64,000 bases of DNA. Source: Hoeflea_A sp965228435 (lineage in GTDB: Bacteria > Pseudomonadota > Alphaproteobacteria > Rhizobiales > Rhizobiaceae). The notes below the pieces were generated by a model that did no database searches, was not told where the DNA came from, and was given only the letters and a program-made list of their open reading frames with translations. The position numbers and the translations under genes are program-made. Of this stretch, positions 8,670 through 17,013 are shown piece after piece. Position 1 is the first letter of the stretch; every line of letters starts with the position of its first letter. The stretch covers positions 5,146,001 through 5,210,000 of the forward strand of contig OZ245818.1 in the NCBI GenBank assembly GCA_965228435.1, in the 5' to 3' direction.

Positions 8670-8765
8670 GCAGCATCCGGAGTTTATGCACTCGGGTATG
8701 CTGCCGGGGCGGACGGGAGTTTCTCTGAGAGCGCTGTTTCACCCATGCTTTCTTCCCGTCCGCCC
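8670..8765. other. Two adjacent long inverted repeats: structured RNA candidate
   Basis: In the 267-base gap 8544-8810 there are two strong, adjacent dyads. The first pairs GCAGCAT (8670-8676) with ATGCTGC (8698-8704), with inner pairing of CCG-AGT to ACTCGG. Three bases later GGGCGGACGGGA (8707-8718) pairs perfectly over 12 bp with TCCCGTCCGCCC (8754-8765) around a 35-base loop. No T-run follows. Position fits a 5' leader of the membrane protein to the right or, on the other strand, of the SDR gene. I matched it to no riboswitch class I know. Confidence 0.5.
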
Positions 8766-8810
8766 TGAATTCGCTGCGGGAAGGTTGGATCGATCAAAAC
8801 ACCCACGCAC

Positions 8811-9398
8811 ATGATCCTCGCCATGGCCTGCAGCCGGCTCCTGCCTGACTCAGATCAGCGCAGAACGACCTGGATGATGGCTGGCGCCGCTGCGCCGGAC
8901 CTGCCACTGATCGCGATCGCCACTCTCTGCTGGGTCGTGTCCGGTTTGCCATTGGCCGCGACCGAGAATGCCGAAAGCTTCGTCCGTATGGTCGATGGTT
9001 TCTATTTTGAAAGCCGGGCGTTCATCACCGTCCACCATGTATTGCACGCTCCAGGGTCACTGTTGCTCCTGGCTCTGATCGGATGTGTGATCGCGCGAAT
9101 GACCGGTCGAAGAGTTTCAGCCTGGTTCTGGTTCCTGTCAGGGGCGGCAACCCATGCCGTCGTGGATCTGTGCACCCATGCCGGTGATGGAATGCTCCTG
9201 TTCTGGCCCTTCAATTGGTCGTACCGTTTTGATGCCGGGATCGACCAGTGGGAGATGCAGGGCGCGGGGCTGGCCGTGCTTGCGGTGGAACTGACGATAC
9301 TAATGATCTTCACGGGCTCGGTCGTCTGGATCAGGCTGCTGCCGTTTCATTCCTTCCTGACAATGCCGTTTTTGGAGACTTCCGCGAAGCAGGTCTGA
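8811..9398 (+). CDS. YdjM-like membrane-bound putative metal-dependent hydrolase
   Basis: A membrane protein of at least 195 residues with about four hydrophobic helices and the conserved polar motifs of YdjM/LexA-regulated putative inner-membrane hydrolases: APDLPL, HHVLHAP, ATHAVVDLCTH and WPF. These His/Asp residues are thought to bind metal. The true start is unclear. The first ATG (8811) has no binding site nearby. The purine-rich GGGAAGG at 8778-8784 would serve an in-frame ATC at 8793, giving IKTPTHMILA, which resembles the usual N-terminus with a conserved TH. Transcription probably passes through the structured element upstream. Function is unproven. Confidence 0.72.
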   Translation: MILAMACSRLLPDSDQRRTTWMMAGAAAPDLPLIAIATLCWVVSGLPLAATENAESFVRMVDGFYFESRAFITVHHVLHAPGSLLLLALIGCVIARMTGRRVSAWFWFLSGAATHAVVDLCTHAGDGMLLFWPFNWSYRFDAGIDQWEMQGAGLAVLAVELTILMIFTGSVVWIRLLPFHSFLTMPFLETSAKQV

Positions 9399-9419
9399 CG
9401 CAGGCTTGTTCCTCTAACT

Positions 9420-9437
9420 TGACTAGTCGACTAGTCA
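9420..9437. promoter_or_regulatory. 18-bp perfect palindrome, likely GntR operator
   Basis: TGACTAGTCGACTAGTCA is a perfect palindrome 15 bases upstream of the ATG of the GntR/HutC-type regulator gene. It overlaps a TTGACT that could be a -35 box. HutC-subfamily repressors bind short palindromes with this kind of symmetry. The simplest reading is autoregulation, with control of the whole downstream nucleoside-utilisation operon. Confidence 0.72.
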
Positions 9438-9452
9438 GGTTTAGCGTTGGGT

Positions 9453-10283
9453 ATGGTCCGACTTTCAAGCATGCCGCGCTACCAGTCGTTGAGCGAAGAG
9501 ATCCAGTCGCGGATCGAGGCTGGCGAGTTCGCCGCCGGCGACCGGTTGCCCAGCGAGGCGGAGCTGTGCCGGGAGCACGGGGTCAGCCGAGGAACTGTCG
9601 TCAAGGCCATCGAACAGCTGGTAGCGCAAGGGGTCGCTACGCGGCGACAGGGGTCTGGCACCTTCGTTACCCGTCAATCCATGCACCGGCGGTCCGGCAA
9701 GCTGTTGAGTTTCAGTGAGACCGCCACGTCGGAAGGGCGCAATCCAACGCAGAAGGTGCTGACGATCGGGCCCGCCGATAATGCACTGGCGCGCGAATTC
9801 CATTGTGAACTGCCTGCGGTTTCGCTCGAGCGGTTGCGCTTTGTCGATGGCAGACCCTGCGCCTACCACCATTCACTGATTCCCGAGCGCATCGCCCGGC
9901 AGGTGCCTGCGCTGCTTGACGGGCACGGACCAAGCGATCCGCACTTTTCGCTTTATGACGGTTTTGAACGGGCCGGCTGCGGGGTGGTCCGCGCCGAGGA
10001 GCGGGTCACGGCCCGGTTGGCGAACGCCATGGAGATGCGCCTGTTGGAGATTGACGGCCCGGCGGCGGTCATCGTCGTGTTCAGGCGAAGCTTCGACGCC
10101 ACCGGCACATTGGTCGAAGCGGTGGAAGCGGTCCATCACAGCGAATTCTACACCTATGACATCAACCTGGAGCGCGGCCCCGGCGAGTGGGCGGGAAAGC
10201 TTGAACGGGTTCACAGTTTTGAAGCGGCGGCAAATCGGCAGATCGGAAAAGGATCCGATCCGAATGTAGAAAAGGGAGACTGA
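9453..10283 (+). CDS. GntR/HutC-family regulator (UTRA domain)
   Basis: A 276-residue repressor-type regulator. The N-terminal winged helix (~9-75) shows PSEAELCREHGVSRGTVVKA and RRQGSGTFV, which is textbook GntR. Residues ~95-245 match a UTRA effector domain (LERLRFVDGRPCAYHHSLIP, ITA-like ARLANAMEMRLLEI, EAVHHSEFYTYDINLE). UTRA domains bind small metabolites such as histidine derivatives or sugar phosphates. The gene leads a ten-gene run, stops one base before the transporter gene and has a palindromic operator in front of it. Alternative starts are TTG 9447 and ATG 9471; none has a strong binding site. Confidence 0.9.
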   Translation: MVRLSSMPRYQSLSEEIQSRIEAGEFAAGDRLPSEAELCREHGVSRGTVVKAIEQLVAQGVATRRQGSGTFVTRQSMHRRSGKLLSFSETATSEGRNPTQKVLTIGPADNALAREFHCELPAVSLERLRFVDGRPCAYHHSLIPERIARQVPALLDGHGPSDPHFSLYDGFERAGCGVVRAEERVTARLANAMEMRLLEIDGPAAVIVVFRRSFDATGTLVEAVEAVHHSEFYTYDINLERGPGEWAGKLERVHSFEAAANRQIGKGSDPNVEKGD

Positions 10284-10284
10284 C

Positions 10285-11313
10285 ATGAAATTGAGACAGA
10301 CCTTGATGGGCGGCATCGCCGCCATGCTGATGTCCTCGATGGCAATGGCCGCGGATGTGCCGCCGGCTGCCTTGATCATTGCCCAGGGCGGCCTCGGTGA
10401 CGGCTCGTGGAACGACACCGCCTATGCAGGCTTTCAGGCGGGGCTTGAAAAAACCGGTGTCGAAGGCCGGCCGGTCGAATCCAAGGACGTCGCTGCCCAG
10501 GGCGAAGAAATCATGCGGCGTGCCGCCGATGGTGGGTTCGGGCTCATCATCAGCCTGGAGTGGATCCACGGCGAGCCGATGGAAAAGCTGGCCGTCGACT
10601 ATCCGGACAACAACTGGGTCATCATGAACCAGACCCGCAAGGGCGACAACGTCGCGTCCGTGGTCTTCGGAGAGCACGAGGGTTCCTATCTGGCGGGTGC
10701 ACTGGCCGCGCTCGTAACCACAGACACCTCGATCAAGGGCATCAATCCGGAGCCGGTGATCGGCGTCATCGGTGGCGTCAAGGCACCCGGTATCGACAAG
10801 TTCATCGTCGGCTTCATCCAGGGCGCCAAGGCAATCAATCCCGACATCGACGTGAAGGTCGCCTACTCCGACACGTTCGGTGACCCCGCCAAGGGGCAGC
10901 AGATGGCAAAAGCCATGTTCGATGACGGTGCAGACATCGTCTATCAGGTCGCTGGTGGTACGGGCATCGGCATCATTGAAGCCGCCAAGGCCGCTGGCCG
11001 TTATGCCATCGGCGTCGATACCGATCAGGACGGCATGGCGCCCGGCAACGTGCTGACCAGCATGTTGAAACGTGTCGATGTCGCCGTCGAAGATATCATC
11101 ACCAACTATGCCGCCGGTTCGTTCCCGGGTGGAGAAGTGATGGATTTCGGGCTGGCGGAAAATGGTGTGGCGCTTTCCGATATGAAGCACACCAAGGAAA
11201 TGATCCCGGCCGAATACCTGGAAAAGGTTGACGCGCTGAAGGCCGACATCATTGCCGGCAAGATCGACGTTTGGGATGTATCTACGCAGGGTTACCCGGA
11301 TTTCTTTCAGTAA
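10285..11313 (+). CDS. BMP-family ABC transporter substrate-binding protein
   Basis: A 342-residue periplasmic binding protein of the basic-membrane-protein (PnrA/Med) family, whose studied members bind purine nucleosides or related compounds. Residues 1-22 are a Sec signal peptide with MAMA|AD. No lipobox cysteine is seen, so the protein is soluble, unlike PnrA. Family segments include GGLGDGSWND, AADGGFGLII, VFGEHEGSYLAGALA, VIGGVKAPGIDKF and YQVAGGTGIGIIEAA. It is followed by a GC-rich hairpin that may raise its mRNA level over the rest of the operon, as is common for binding proteins. Confidence 0.93.
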   Translation: MKLRQTLMGGIAAMLMSSMAMAADVPPAALIIAQGGLGDGSWNDTAYAGFQAGLEKTGVEGRPVESKDVAAQGEEIMRRAADGGFGLIISLEWIHGEPMEKLAVDYPDNNWVIMNQTRKGDNVASVVFGEHEGSYLAGALAALVTTDTSIKGINPEPVIGVIGGVKAPGIDKFIVGFIQGAKAINPDIDVKVAYSDTFGDPAKGQQMAKAMFDDGADIVYQVAGGTGIGIIEAAKAAGRYAIGVDTDQDGMAPGNVLTSMLKRVDVAVEDIITNYAAGSFPGGEVMDFGLAENGVALSDMKHTKEMIPAEYLEKVDALKADIIAGKIDVWDVSTQGYPDFFQ

Positions 11314-11324
11314 GTCTGGAGTAG

Positions 11325-11347
11325 GGCGGGGCGTTTTGCGCCCCGCC
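11325..11347 (+). repeat. GC-rich 9-bp hairpin between BMP and ATPase genes
   Basis: GGCGGGGCG (11325-11333) pairs perfectly with CGCCCCGCC (11339-11347) around a TTTTG loop. No T-run follows, so it is probably an mRNA-stabilising or partial-termination element that favours the upstream binding-protein message rather than a full terminator. The next start codon is 14 bases downstream. Confidence 0.65.
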
Positions 11348-11360
11348 GTCGCATTTGGCG

Positions 11361-12923
11361 ATGGACAACGTGACCACACGACTCGGCGCGCGCGCGCTGT
11401 GCAAGACCTACGGCTCGGTTGAAGCCAACCGCGACGTCACGTTCGATGTCGCCCCGGGGGAGATCCATGCCGTCGTCGGGGAAAACGGCGCCGGCAAGTC
11501 GACGTTGATGCGGTGCCTGCAGGGGATCGAAAGACCTGATTCCGGGTCGATTCTGGTCGATGACCAGCCGGTCCGGTTTACCCAGCCACAGCAGGCGCTC
11601 GGCCTCGGCATCGGCATGGTCCACCAGGAATTCATGATGGCGCCGGATCTGACCCTGCTGGAGAATCTTGTGCTGGGAGACGAGCCCGAGCGACTTTCCC
11701 TGGGCGTACTTTCCCACATCGATTGGGCACAGGCTCGCGCGTCCGGTGATGCGCTTGCGGAGCAGGCCGGCGTCAACATCGACTGGGACCGCCGGGCCGG
11801 CAGTGCGCCGGTGCATGTGCAGCAATTCGTTGAAATCCTGCGACTGCTGCGGCGGGGCACGCGGATCCTCATTCTCGACGAGCCGACGGCCGTGCTCGCG
11901 CCGCAACAGGTGAACGACCTGTTCGAATTGCTGCGGCGTTTGCGCGAGGGCGGCACCACCATTGTTTTCATCAGCCACAAGCTGCGCGAAGTCATGGCGC
12001 TGGCCGACCGGGTCACCGTGCTGCGGCGAGGGGAAGTGACCTATCGGGCGAAGCTGGCGGATACCGATGCGGAAACGATCGCGTCGCATATCGTCGGCGG
12101 TGGCGATACGGCCGTCTCGCCGATGCGGCGGGACGCCGGAACCAAACCAGGAGATATGGTCCTCTCCGTTGCCGGCCTGACGACGCCCTCCGTCGACAAG
12201 TCCCACCCTCTTCATGGGGTCGACCTGACGGTCCGATCGGGCGAAATCGTCGGCATCGCCGGTGTCGCCGGAAACGGGCAGGACGAACTGGTCGAATGCC
12301 TAGTCGGCCTGCGTGGCTGTGGCAGCGGACGGATCGACTTGTGCGGTCGCGAGGTGACAACAGCCGGCAATGCCGAACGGCGGGCTTTGGGGCTTGCCTA
12401 CGTCAGCGCCGACCGTCGTCACGAGGGATTGGCCATTGATGCGACCGTCGAAGCCAATGTGATTGCCGGAAGCCATCGCAAGGAGACGGTGCGGCGTGGT
12501 CCGCTTCTCGACCCGGGTCGCATGCGCGCCTTGGCCCGAAAGCGCCTTGAAGCTCTCGGCGTGAGGTTCGGGACGCTGAACGACAACGCGGCAAGCCTTT
12601 CCGGGGGCAATCAGCAACGGCTGGTTTTCGCGCGCGAAACGGATGGTGATCCGACCTTCATGATGGCTGCCCAGCCGACGCGGGGGGTCGACATCAACGG
12701 TATCGACGCCATTCATCGCTTTCTGGCCGAGTTTCGCGATCTCGGTGGCGCCGTGCTGCTCGTGTCGGAAGAACTGGAGGAATTGCTGGCGCTTTCCGAC
12801 CGCATCGTGGTGATGTCCGGCGGCCGTATCGTCGGATCGGTTGATGGCGCAACCGCGGATGTCCAGTCCATCGGGCGGATGATGGTGCTCGATGACGGGG
12901 CGGAGGAGGCGGCGCATGGCTGA
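11361..12923 (+). CDS. Duplicated ABC transporter ATPase (BMP/sugar-importer type)
   Basis: A 520-residue protein with two ABC ATPase halves, as in RbsA- or NupO-like importers. The first half has an intact Walker A (GENGAGKS, 40-47) and Walker B (ILILDEPTAV, 169-178). Its signature region reads SAPVHVQQFVEI instead of the family's LPVGxxQRVEI, so the key glycine is a histidine. The second half has the usual degenerate Walker A (AGNGQDEL, 303-310) and an intact LSGGNQQ (413-419). The two composite sites are therefore asymmetric. Start is ATG 11361; an in-frame TTG lies two codons upstream. It pairs with the two permeases that follow. Confidence 0.92.
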   Translation: MDNVTTRLGARALCKTYGSVEANRDVTFDVAPGEIHAVVGENGAGKSTLMRCLQGIERPDSGSILVDDQPVRFTQPQQALGLGIGMVHQEFMMAPDLTLLENLVLGDEPERLSLGVLSHIDWAQARASGDALAEQAGVNIDWDRRAGSAPVHVQQFVEILRLLRRGTRILILDEPTAVLAPQQVNDLFELLRRLREGGTTIVFISHKLREVMALADRVTVLRRGEVTYRAKLADTDAETIASHIVGGGDTAVSPMRRDAGTKPGDMVLSVAGLTTPSVDKSHPLHGVDLTVRSGEIVGIAGVAGNGQDELVECLVGLRGCGSGRIDLCGREVTTAGNAERRALGLAYVSADRRHEGLAIDATVEANVIAGSHRKETVRRGPLLDPGRMRALARKRLEALGVRFGTLNDNAASLSGGNQQRLVFARETDGDPTFMMAAQPTRGVDINGIDAIHRFLAEFRDLGGAVLLVSEELEELLALSDRIVVMSGGRIVGSVDGATADVQSIGRMMVLDDGAEEAAHG

Positions 12924-13977
12924 AGCGACGGCCATCGACAGCGGCCGGCTGGGGGCGTTGGCCGAGAGGACGCTGGCCCTGGTCTTTCCATTCGTGGCGG
13001 CCCTGGTGGTCAGCGGTTTTGTTCTGCTGGCGGTGGGCGAGAACCCTTTCGATGTTTTCGCGCTCATGGCGCGCGAGGCCTTCGGCTCCGAGCGCCGTAT
13101 CGCCGCCACACTGTCCGCCGCCACACCGTTGCTTTTTACGGCGGTGGCAACTGCCATCTGTTTTCGCTGCGGCGTATTCAATGTCGGCGTCGAGGGCGCC
13201 TTCGTTCTGGCCGGGCTGGCCGGAGCCTTCATCGGCTTCACCCTGCCGGCCGGATTCGGCGTTGCGTTGATTCCGCTGGCCTTCGCTTTCGCAGCGCTGG
13301 TCGCAGCACTCTGGCTCTATGTGCCGGGCCTGTTGCTGGCGCGCTATTCCGTGGACGAGGTGGTCTCCACGCTGATGCTCAATTTCGTGGCACTGGGCAT
13401 TGCCGGATATCTGGTCAATGGACCGCTTCTGTCGAAGGTGTCTGGCAACAACGTGACACCGCTGATCCACGAAGTGGCTGAATTGCCGCGATTGCTGCCG
13501 CCATCGACTCTGCATGCAGGCTTTTATGTCGGCCTGCTCATGGTGCTGGCCTATGGATTGTGGACACGCCGCACGCCGAGCGGATTCGAGGGCGGTTTGG
13601 TCGGTCTCAATCAACGGTTTTCGCGTGCTGTCGGCATTTCGGTGCCGGGCGCCATCATCCTGGCCATGGTCCTGTCCGGTATCGTCGCGGGTTTTGGCGG
13701 CGCGTCTCATGCGCTTGGTCAATTGCACCGGTTCGCGGAAGGATTTTCGCCGGGATATGGCTTTACCGGCATGGCGGTGGCACTGCTTGGCCGCAACACG
13801 GCCGTTGGAATCTTGTTCGGGGCCATCCTGTTCGGGGCCTTGGCGTCGGCCGGCACGACCGTGCAGTTCTTCTCCGATATCCCGCTTGATCTGGTGAACA
13901 TTGTCGAAGGGACGGTGATGATTTTCGCCGTGGTCGAAATCAGCCGGTTTGCATGGCGCAGGAGGCGGGGCGGATGA
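12916..13977 (+). CDS. ABC transporter permease 1 (BPD_transp_2)
   Basis: A 353-residue multi-spanning permease of the branched-chain/ribose/nucleoside importer class. The conserved core is ICFRCGVFNVGVEGAFVLAG, followed by the SVDEVVSTLMLNFVAL segment found in BMP-type permeases. The ATG at 12916 follows GGAGGAGGCGG and overlaps the end of the ATPase gene by 8 bases. It partners the next permease to form the channel. Hydrophobic helices fill most of the protein, and the C-terminus is basic (RFAWRRRRGG) on the cytoplasmic side. Confidence 0.93.
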   Translation: MAEATAIDSGRLGALAERTLALVFPFVAALVVSGFVLLAVGENPFDVFALMAREAFGSERRIAATLSAATPLLFTAVATAICFRCGVFNVGVEGAFVLAGLAGAFIGFTLPAGFGVALIPLAFAFAALVAALWLYVPGLLLARYSVDEVVSTLMLNFVALGIAGYLVNGPLLSKVSGNNVTPLIHEVAELPRLLPPSTLHAGFYVGLLMVLAYGLWTRRTPSGFEGGLVGLNQRFSRAVGISVPGAIILAMVLSGIVAGFGGASHALGQLHRFAEGFSPGYGFTGMAVALLGRNTAVGILFGAILFGALASAGTTVQFFSDIPLDLVNIVEGTVMIFAVVEISRFAWRRRRGG

Positions 13978-14870
13978 TTGTCGACCAGGTCCTGGCTGCC
14001 TCGATGACGATGACCACGCCGATCCTGCTTGCGGCGATGGGCGGGCTCGTCAACCGTCAGGCGGGAATCGTCAACATCGCCCTGGACGCCAAAATGCTGG
14101 TTGGCGCGTTTGTCGCGGTGGTGGTCGCCTCGGCGACCGGTGGCTGGTTCGTGGCTGTCCTGGCGGCGGCGTTCGCCGGCGCGATCGTCGGCTATCTTTT
14201 CGCTCTGGTGATCACGCGGGCCGGCGCCAACATGATCGTTGCCGGGCTCGGTCTCAATGTTTTGGCGGCGGGCATGCTCGGTTTCATCCTGAGCTGGGTC
14301 TACGATTCCAGCGGCACGCTTCGCTTGCCGGATGTGATGCTGTTGCCGCGGTTTCTGCCGCAATCACTTGAGTCGGTTCCGGTCATTGGTCTGGCGTTGG
14401 CGGATCTCGACCCGTTGACTGTCTTTGCTTGGGCGAGTGTTGCGGCTCTGCCGTTTTTGCTGGCGAGCACCCGGATCGGGTTGTGGATCCGGGCGACCGG
14501 CAATGCGCCGCAGGTGGCGCGGGCCGTCGGACTGCCGCAAAATGGGGTGACAGAATTCTCGACCGTCTTTGCCGGTTTCTTCTCGGGCCTTGGCGGGGCG
14601 CACCTGGCGCTGGCCTCGATCGGCCTGTTCAATGAAGGGTTGACGGCCGGGCGCGGCTTCATCGCACTTGCGGCCTTTTATTTCGGCCGCGACCGGCCGG
14701 TTGTTACCGGGCTCGTCTGCCTGCTGTTTGGTTTCCTTGAAGCCACCCAGATCCGCATGCAGACCGCCGGTTTGCCCCCGAAACTCGTCGGTACCATCCC
14801 CTATCTGTTCGTGTTGATCGCGCTCTGCGTGGCCGGCATCAGAAGTCAGCAGAGAAAGGCCTTGCCATGA
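13974..14870 (+). CDS. ABC transporter permease 2 (BPD_transp_2)
   Basis: A 298-residue second permease, shorter than the first, with the matching core LVNRQAGIVNIALDAKMLVGAF and the later motif AGFFSGLGGAHLALASIG. It starts at an ATGA overlap with permease 1 and overlaps the next gene by four bases, so the ATPase, both permeases and the hydrolase are translationally coupled. Together with the BMP protein these form one complete importer, most likely for nucleosides. Confidence 0.93.
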   Translation: MIVDQVLAASMTMTTPILLAAMGGLVNRQAGIVNIALDAKMLVGAFVAVVVASATGGWFVAVLAAAFAGAIVGYLFALVITRAGANMIVAGLGLNVLAAGMLGFILSWVYDSSGTLRLPDVMLLPRFLPQSLESVPVIGLALADLDPLTVFAWASVAALPFLLASTRIGLWIRATGNAPQVARAVGLPQNGVTEFSTVFAGFFSGLGGAHLALASIGLFNEGLTAGRGFIALAAFYFGRDRPVVTGLVCLLFGFLEATQIRMQTAGLPPKLVGTIPYLFVLIALCVAGIRSQQRKALP

Positions 14871-15424
14871 CCAGTACCGCGCTGATCGTGATCGACATGC
14901 AGAATTCCTTCCTGCACCCGGATGGCGAGAACAGCTATCCAAAGGCGCAGGATGCGATTGAACCGGTTCGGGCTTTGATCAAGGCAGCGGAGACGTCAGG
15001 GTGCCTAATCGTGCACACGCTCGACAGGCACCGTGAAGGTTTTGTCGATTTTGAACAGAAGCGACTGCCTCACCACTGTGTCGAGGGCGGTTTCGATGCG
15101 GCCTACTTCGAGGGGTTCGGTCCGCAGGGGCGATCGAACGAGATAGAAATCGTCAAGCGGCGCTACAGTGCGTTCTTTGCCACGGAACTTGGCCTGTTCC
15201 TCAACGAGCAAGGGATCGAACGGGTGGTGCTTTGCGGTGTCAAGACCAATGTCTGCGTGCGGGCGACAGCCCAGGATGCATTCGCAAACGGTTTTGAAGT
15301 GATCGTCCCGAAAGGGGCGACCAACAGCAACCGGGATCACCTTGCTGTCGCATCGATCGAGGACATCGACCGCTACATCGGGCGTGTCGTCGACCTGGAG
15401 ACGGCGAAGGAGATGCTGTCATGA
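14867..15424 (+). CDS. Isochorismatase-family cysteine hydrolase
   Basis: A 185-residue Rossmann-like hydrolase with the Asp10-Lys97-Cys130 triad of the isochorismatase/nicotinamidase superfamily (VIDMQNSF, VKRRYSAFF, VKTNVCVRATA). Also visible is LPHHCVEGG, which recalls the nicotinamidase PxHCVxG segment. The family hydrolyses small amides, carbamates or vinyl ethers. Lying between a nucleoside importer and a nucleoside phosphorylase, it could act on the freed base, for example a nicotinamide- or ureido-type product. That is inference. It overlaps its neighbours by four bases on both sides. Confidence 0.88.
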   Translation: MTSTALIVIDMQNSFLHPDGENSYPKAQDAIEPVRALIKAAETSGCLIVHTLDRHREGFVDFEQKRLPHHCVEGGFDAAYFEGFGPQGRSNEIEIVKRRYSAFFATELGLFLNEQGIERVVLCGVKTNVCVRATAQDAFANGFEVIVPKGATNSNRDHLAVASIEDIDRYIGRVVDLETAKEMLS

Positions 15425-16263
15425 CGTCACTTTGCGTGACCGGATTTGGCAGTCTTGACTATGCGGTGACACTGGACGGATTTGCCGTCGGTGACCGGAC
15501 CACCCTGATCAACGCGCGCGATGCCGCCGCTTGGCCGCGGTGCGGTGGTTGTCCGGCCTATGTGGCTCGTGCGGCGATTGCTGCCTCATGTGATGTCCAT
15601 ATTGTCTCCTGGATGGGAGACAATGAAGAGGGGCGTCTCTATCGAGACGGTCTCATTTCCGATGGCGTGGACGCGTCAGGCATCGCCTATATCGCGGCGG
15701 CGCGATCACCGACGGCGCTGCTGGTTTATCAGGCCGACGGAAGCTGCGCCTGTCTCTACGATCCGGCTCTCGCAGGGGAAGAGCGGTTGACGGAACAACA
15801 GCGCGCGCTCATCGCCGAAGCCAGTCACCTGTGCATATCCGTCGGGCCGTCGCACCTGATCCATCCGACTATCGATGCGCTATCAGCGGGGACAAAAGTC
15901 TACTGGCTGGCAAAAAACGATACGGCGGCCTTCACACCGGAGATTCGCCACCTGCTTTCAAAGAAGGCCGATGTGGTTTTCTGCAACCGTGCGGAGCGGG
16001 GGCTAATTGCTGGCGACAGTGATGCCGTCGTGATCGAAACACAAGGCAGCGCCGGCGTTGTCGTCGCGTCCGGCAACTCAGAAACAGCGATCGAAGTGGA
16101 GGCAGTCGCGGCAGCGGACACGACCGGGGCAGGCGATACCTTTGCCGGAGCGTTTATTGCCGCCGAGATGAGGGGTGAAACGGATCCGGTAGCCGCCGCC
16201 CGTCAGGCCGCCGCCGCGGCCGGAGAATTCCTGAAAGCGCGAAGCGCGGGAGGACAAGCATGA
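15421..16263 (+). CDS. PfkB-family carbohydrate kinase
   Basis: A 280-residue ribokinase-like kinase. The C-terminal signature DTTGAGDTFAGAF (234-246) gives the anion hole and catalytic base Asp239. The N-terminal glycine pair is seen as CGGCPAYVARA (41-51), where other members read GGxAxNVA. Members phosphorylate sugars or nucleosides. In this context ribose, ribose-1-phosphate or the nucleoside itself are candidate substrates. It is coupled by four-base overlaps to the hydrolase before and the phosphorylase after. At 280 residues it is slightly shorter than ribokinase and lacks part of the lid region. Confidence 0.87.
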   Translation: MTSLCVTGFGSLDYAVTLDGFAVGDRTTLINARDAAAWPRCGGCPAYVARAAIAASCDVHIVSWMGDNEEGRLYRDGLISDGVDASGIAYIAAARSPTALLVYQADGSCACLYDPALAGEERLTEQQRALIAEASHLCISVGPSHLIHPTIDALSAGTKVYWLAKNDTAAFTPEIRHLLSKKADVVFCNRAERGLIAGDSDAVVIETQGSAGVVVASGNSETAIEVEAVAAADTTGAGDTFAGAFIAAEMRGETDPVAAARQAAAAAGEFLKARSAGGQA

Positions 16264-16997
16264 AAACGGCTTGGTATATCGGCTGTCCGGCCGATGCTGT
16301 CGGCGACCGGGCAATCCTGATCGGAGATCCGGATCGTATCGACCGGATCTCGTCACTGCTCGATGATGTCGAGTTCCTGCCCGTCAAGCGGGGACTGAGA
16401 ACCATTACCGGCTACCATTCGGGCAAGAAAATCACGGTCACCGCCTTCGGCATGGGGGCGCCCATCGCGACCATAGTCCTGCACGAACTGGCAGATCTGG
16501 GAGTGAGATATTTCCTGCGCATCGGTACGGCCATGTATTTCCCGCCCACGCAAGGCGGTGCGTTTCTCCTGAGCGACCGCGCCCTGTCGTTTGAAGGTAC
16601 CTCCCGATCCTATGCGCCGGATCCGCAGGCCTTTCGGGCCGATGCGGCGCTGACGCGAGCCTGCGAACTGTCTGCCGAAACCCTGGGTCTCACCACGGCC
16701 GTCGGCCTGTTCGCCACCTATGACGCTTTTTATCGCGACATGTTCGGCATCGATGCCGCCGGGCAGGAGCGGGCCGCGCAGAACCGTGAGACCCTGCAGG
16801 CAGCGGGCGCGATTGCCGTTGATATGGAGACTTCGGCGCTGATTACGGCTGCCGGCGCGCTTGGTGTCGGCTTCACCAGTCTCTGTCTTGGGACAGTGAA
16901 TGCAGCCACTCTGGAGAAGCTGCCGGCTGACGAGCTGGCCAGCGGAGAGCGCAATCTGTTCCAGGCGGCAATGGACGGGATTGCGCAGGTCGAATGA
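16260..16997 (+). CDS. Nucleoside phosphorylase (PNP/UDP family)
   Basis: A 245-residue member of the PNP_UDP_1 family, which splits nucleosides with phosphate into a base and ribose-1-phosphate. The phosphate- and ribose-binding signatures are present: GDPDRI (22-27), GMGAP (64-68), RIGT (87-90) and the ribose-binding VDMETSA (187-193) with Glu190. The layout is closest to uridine phosphorylase or hexameric PNP. Base specificity cannot be read with confidence. It starts at an ATGA overlap with the kinase gene. It is the enzyme that best defines the role of the operon. Confidence 0.9.
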   Translation: MKTAWYIGCPADAVGDRAILIGDPDRIDRISSLLDDVEFLPVKRGLRTITGYHSGKKITVTAFGMGAPIATIVLHELADLGVRYFLRIGTAMYFPPTQGGAFLLSDRALSFEGTSRSYAPDPQAFRADAALTRACELSAETLGLTTAVGLFATYDAFYRDMFGIDAAGQERAAQNRETLQAAGAIAVDMETSALITAAGALGVGFTSLCLGTVNAATLEKLPADELASGERNLFQAAMDGIAQVE

Positions 16998-17013
16998 CAC
17001 GAGGGAGAAACCG

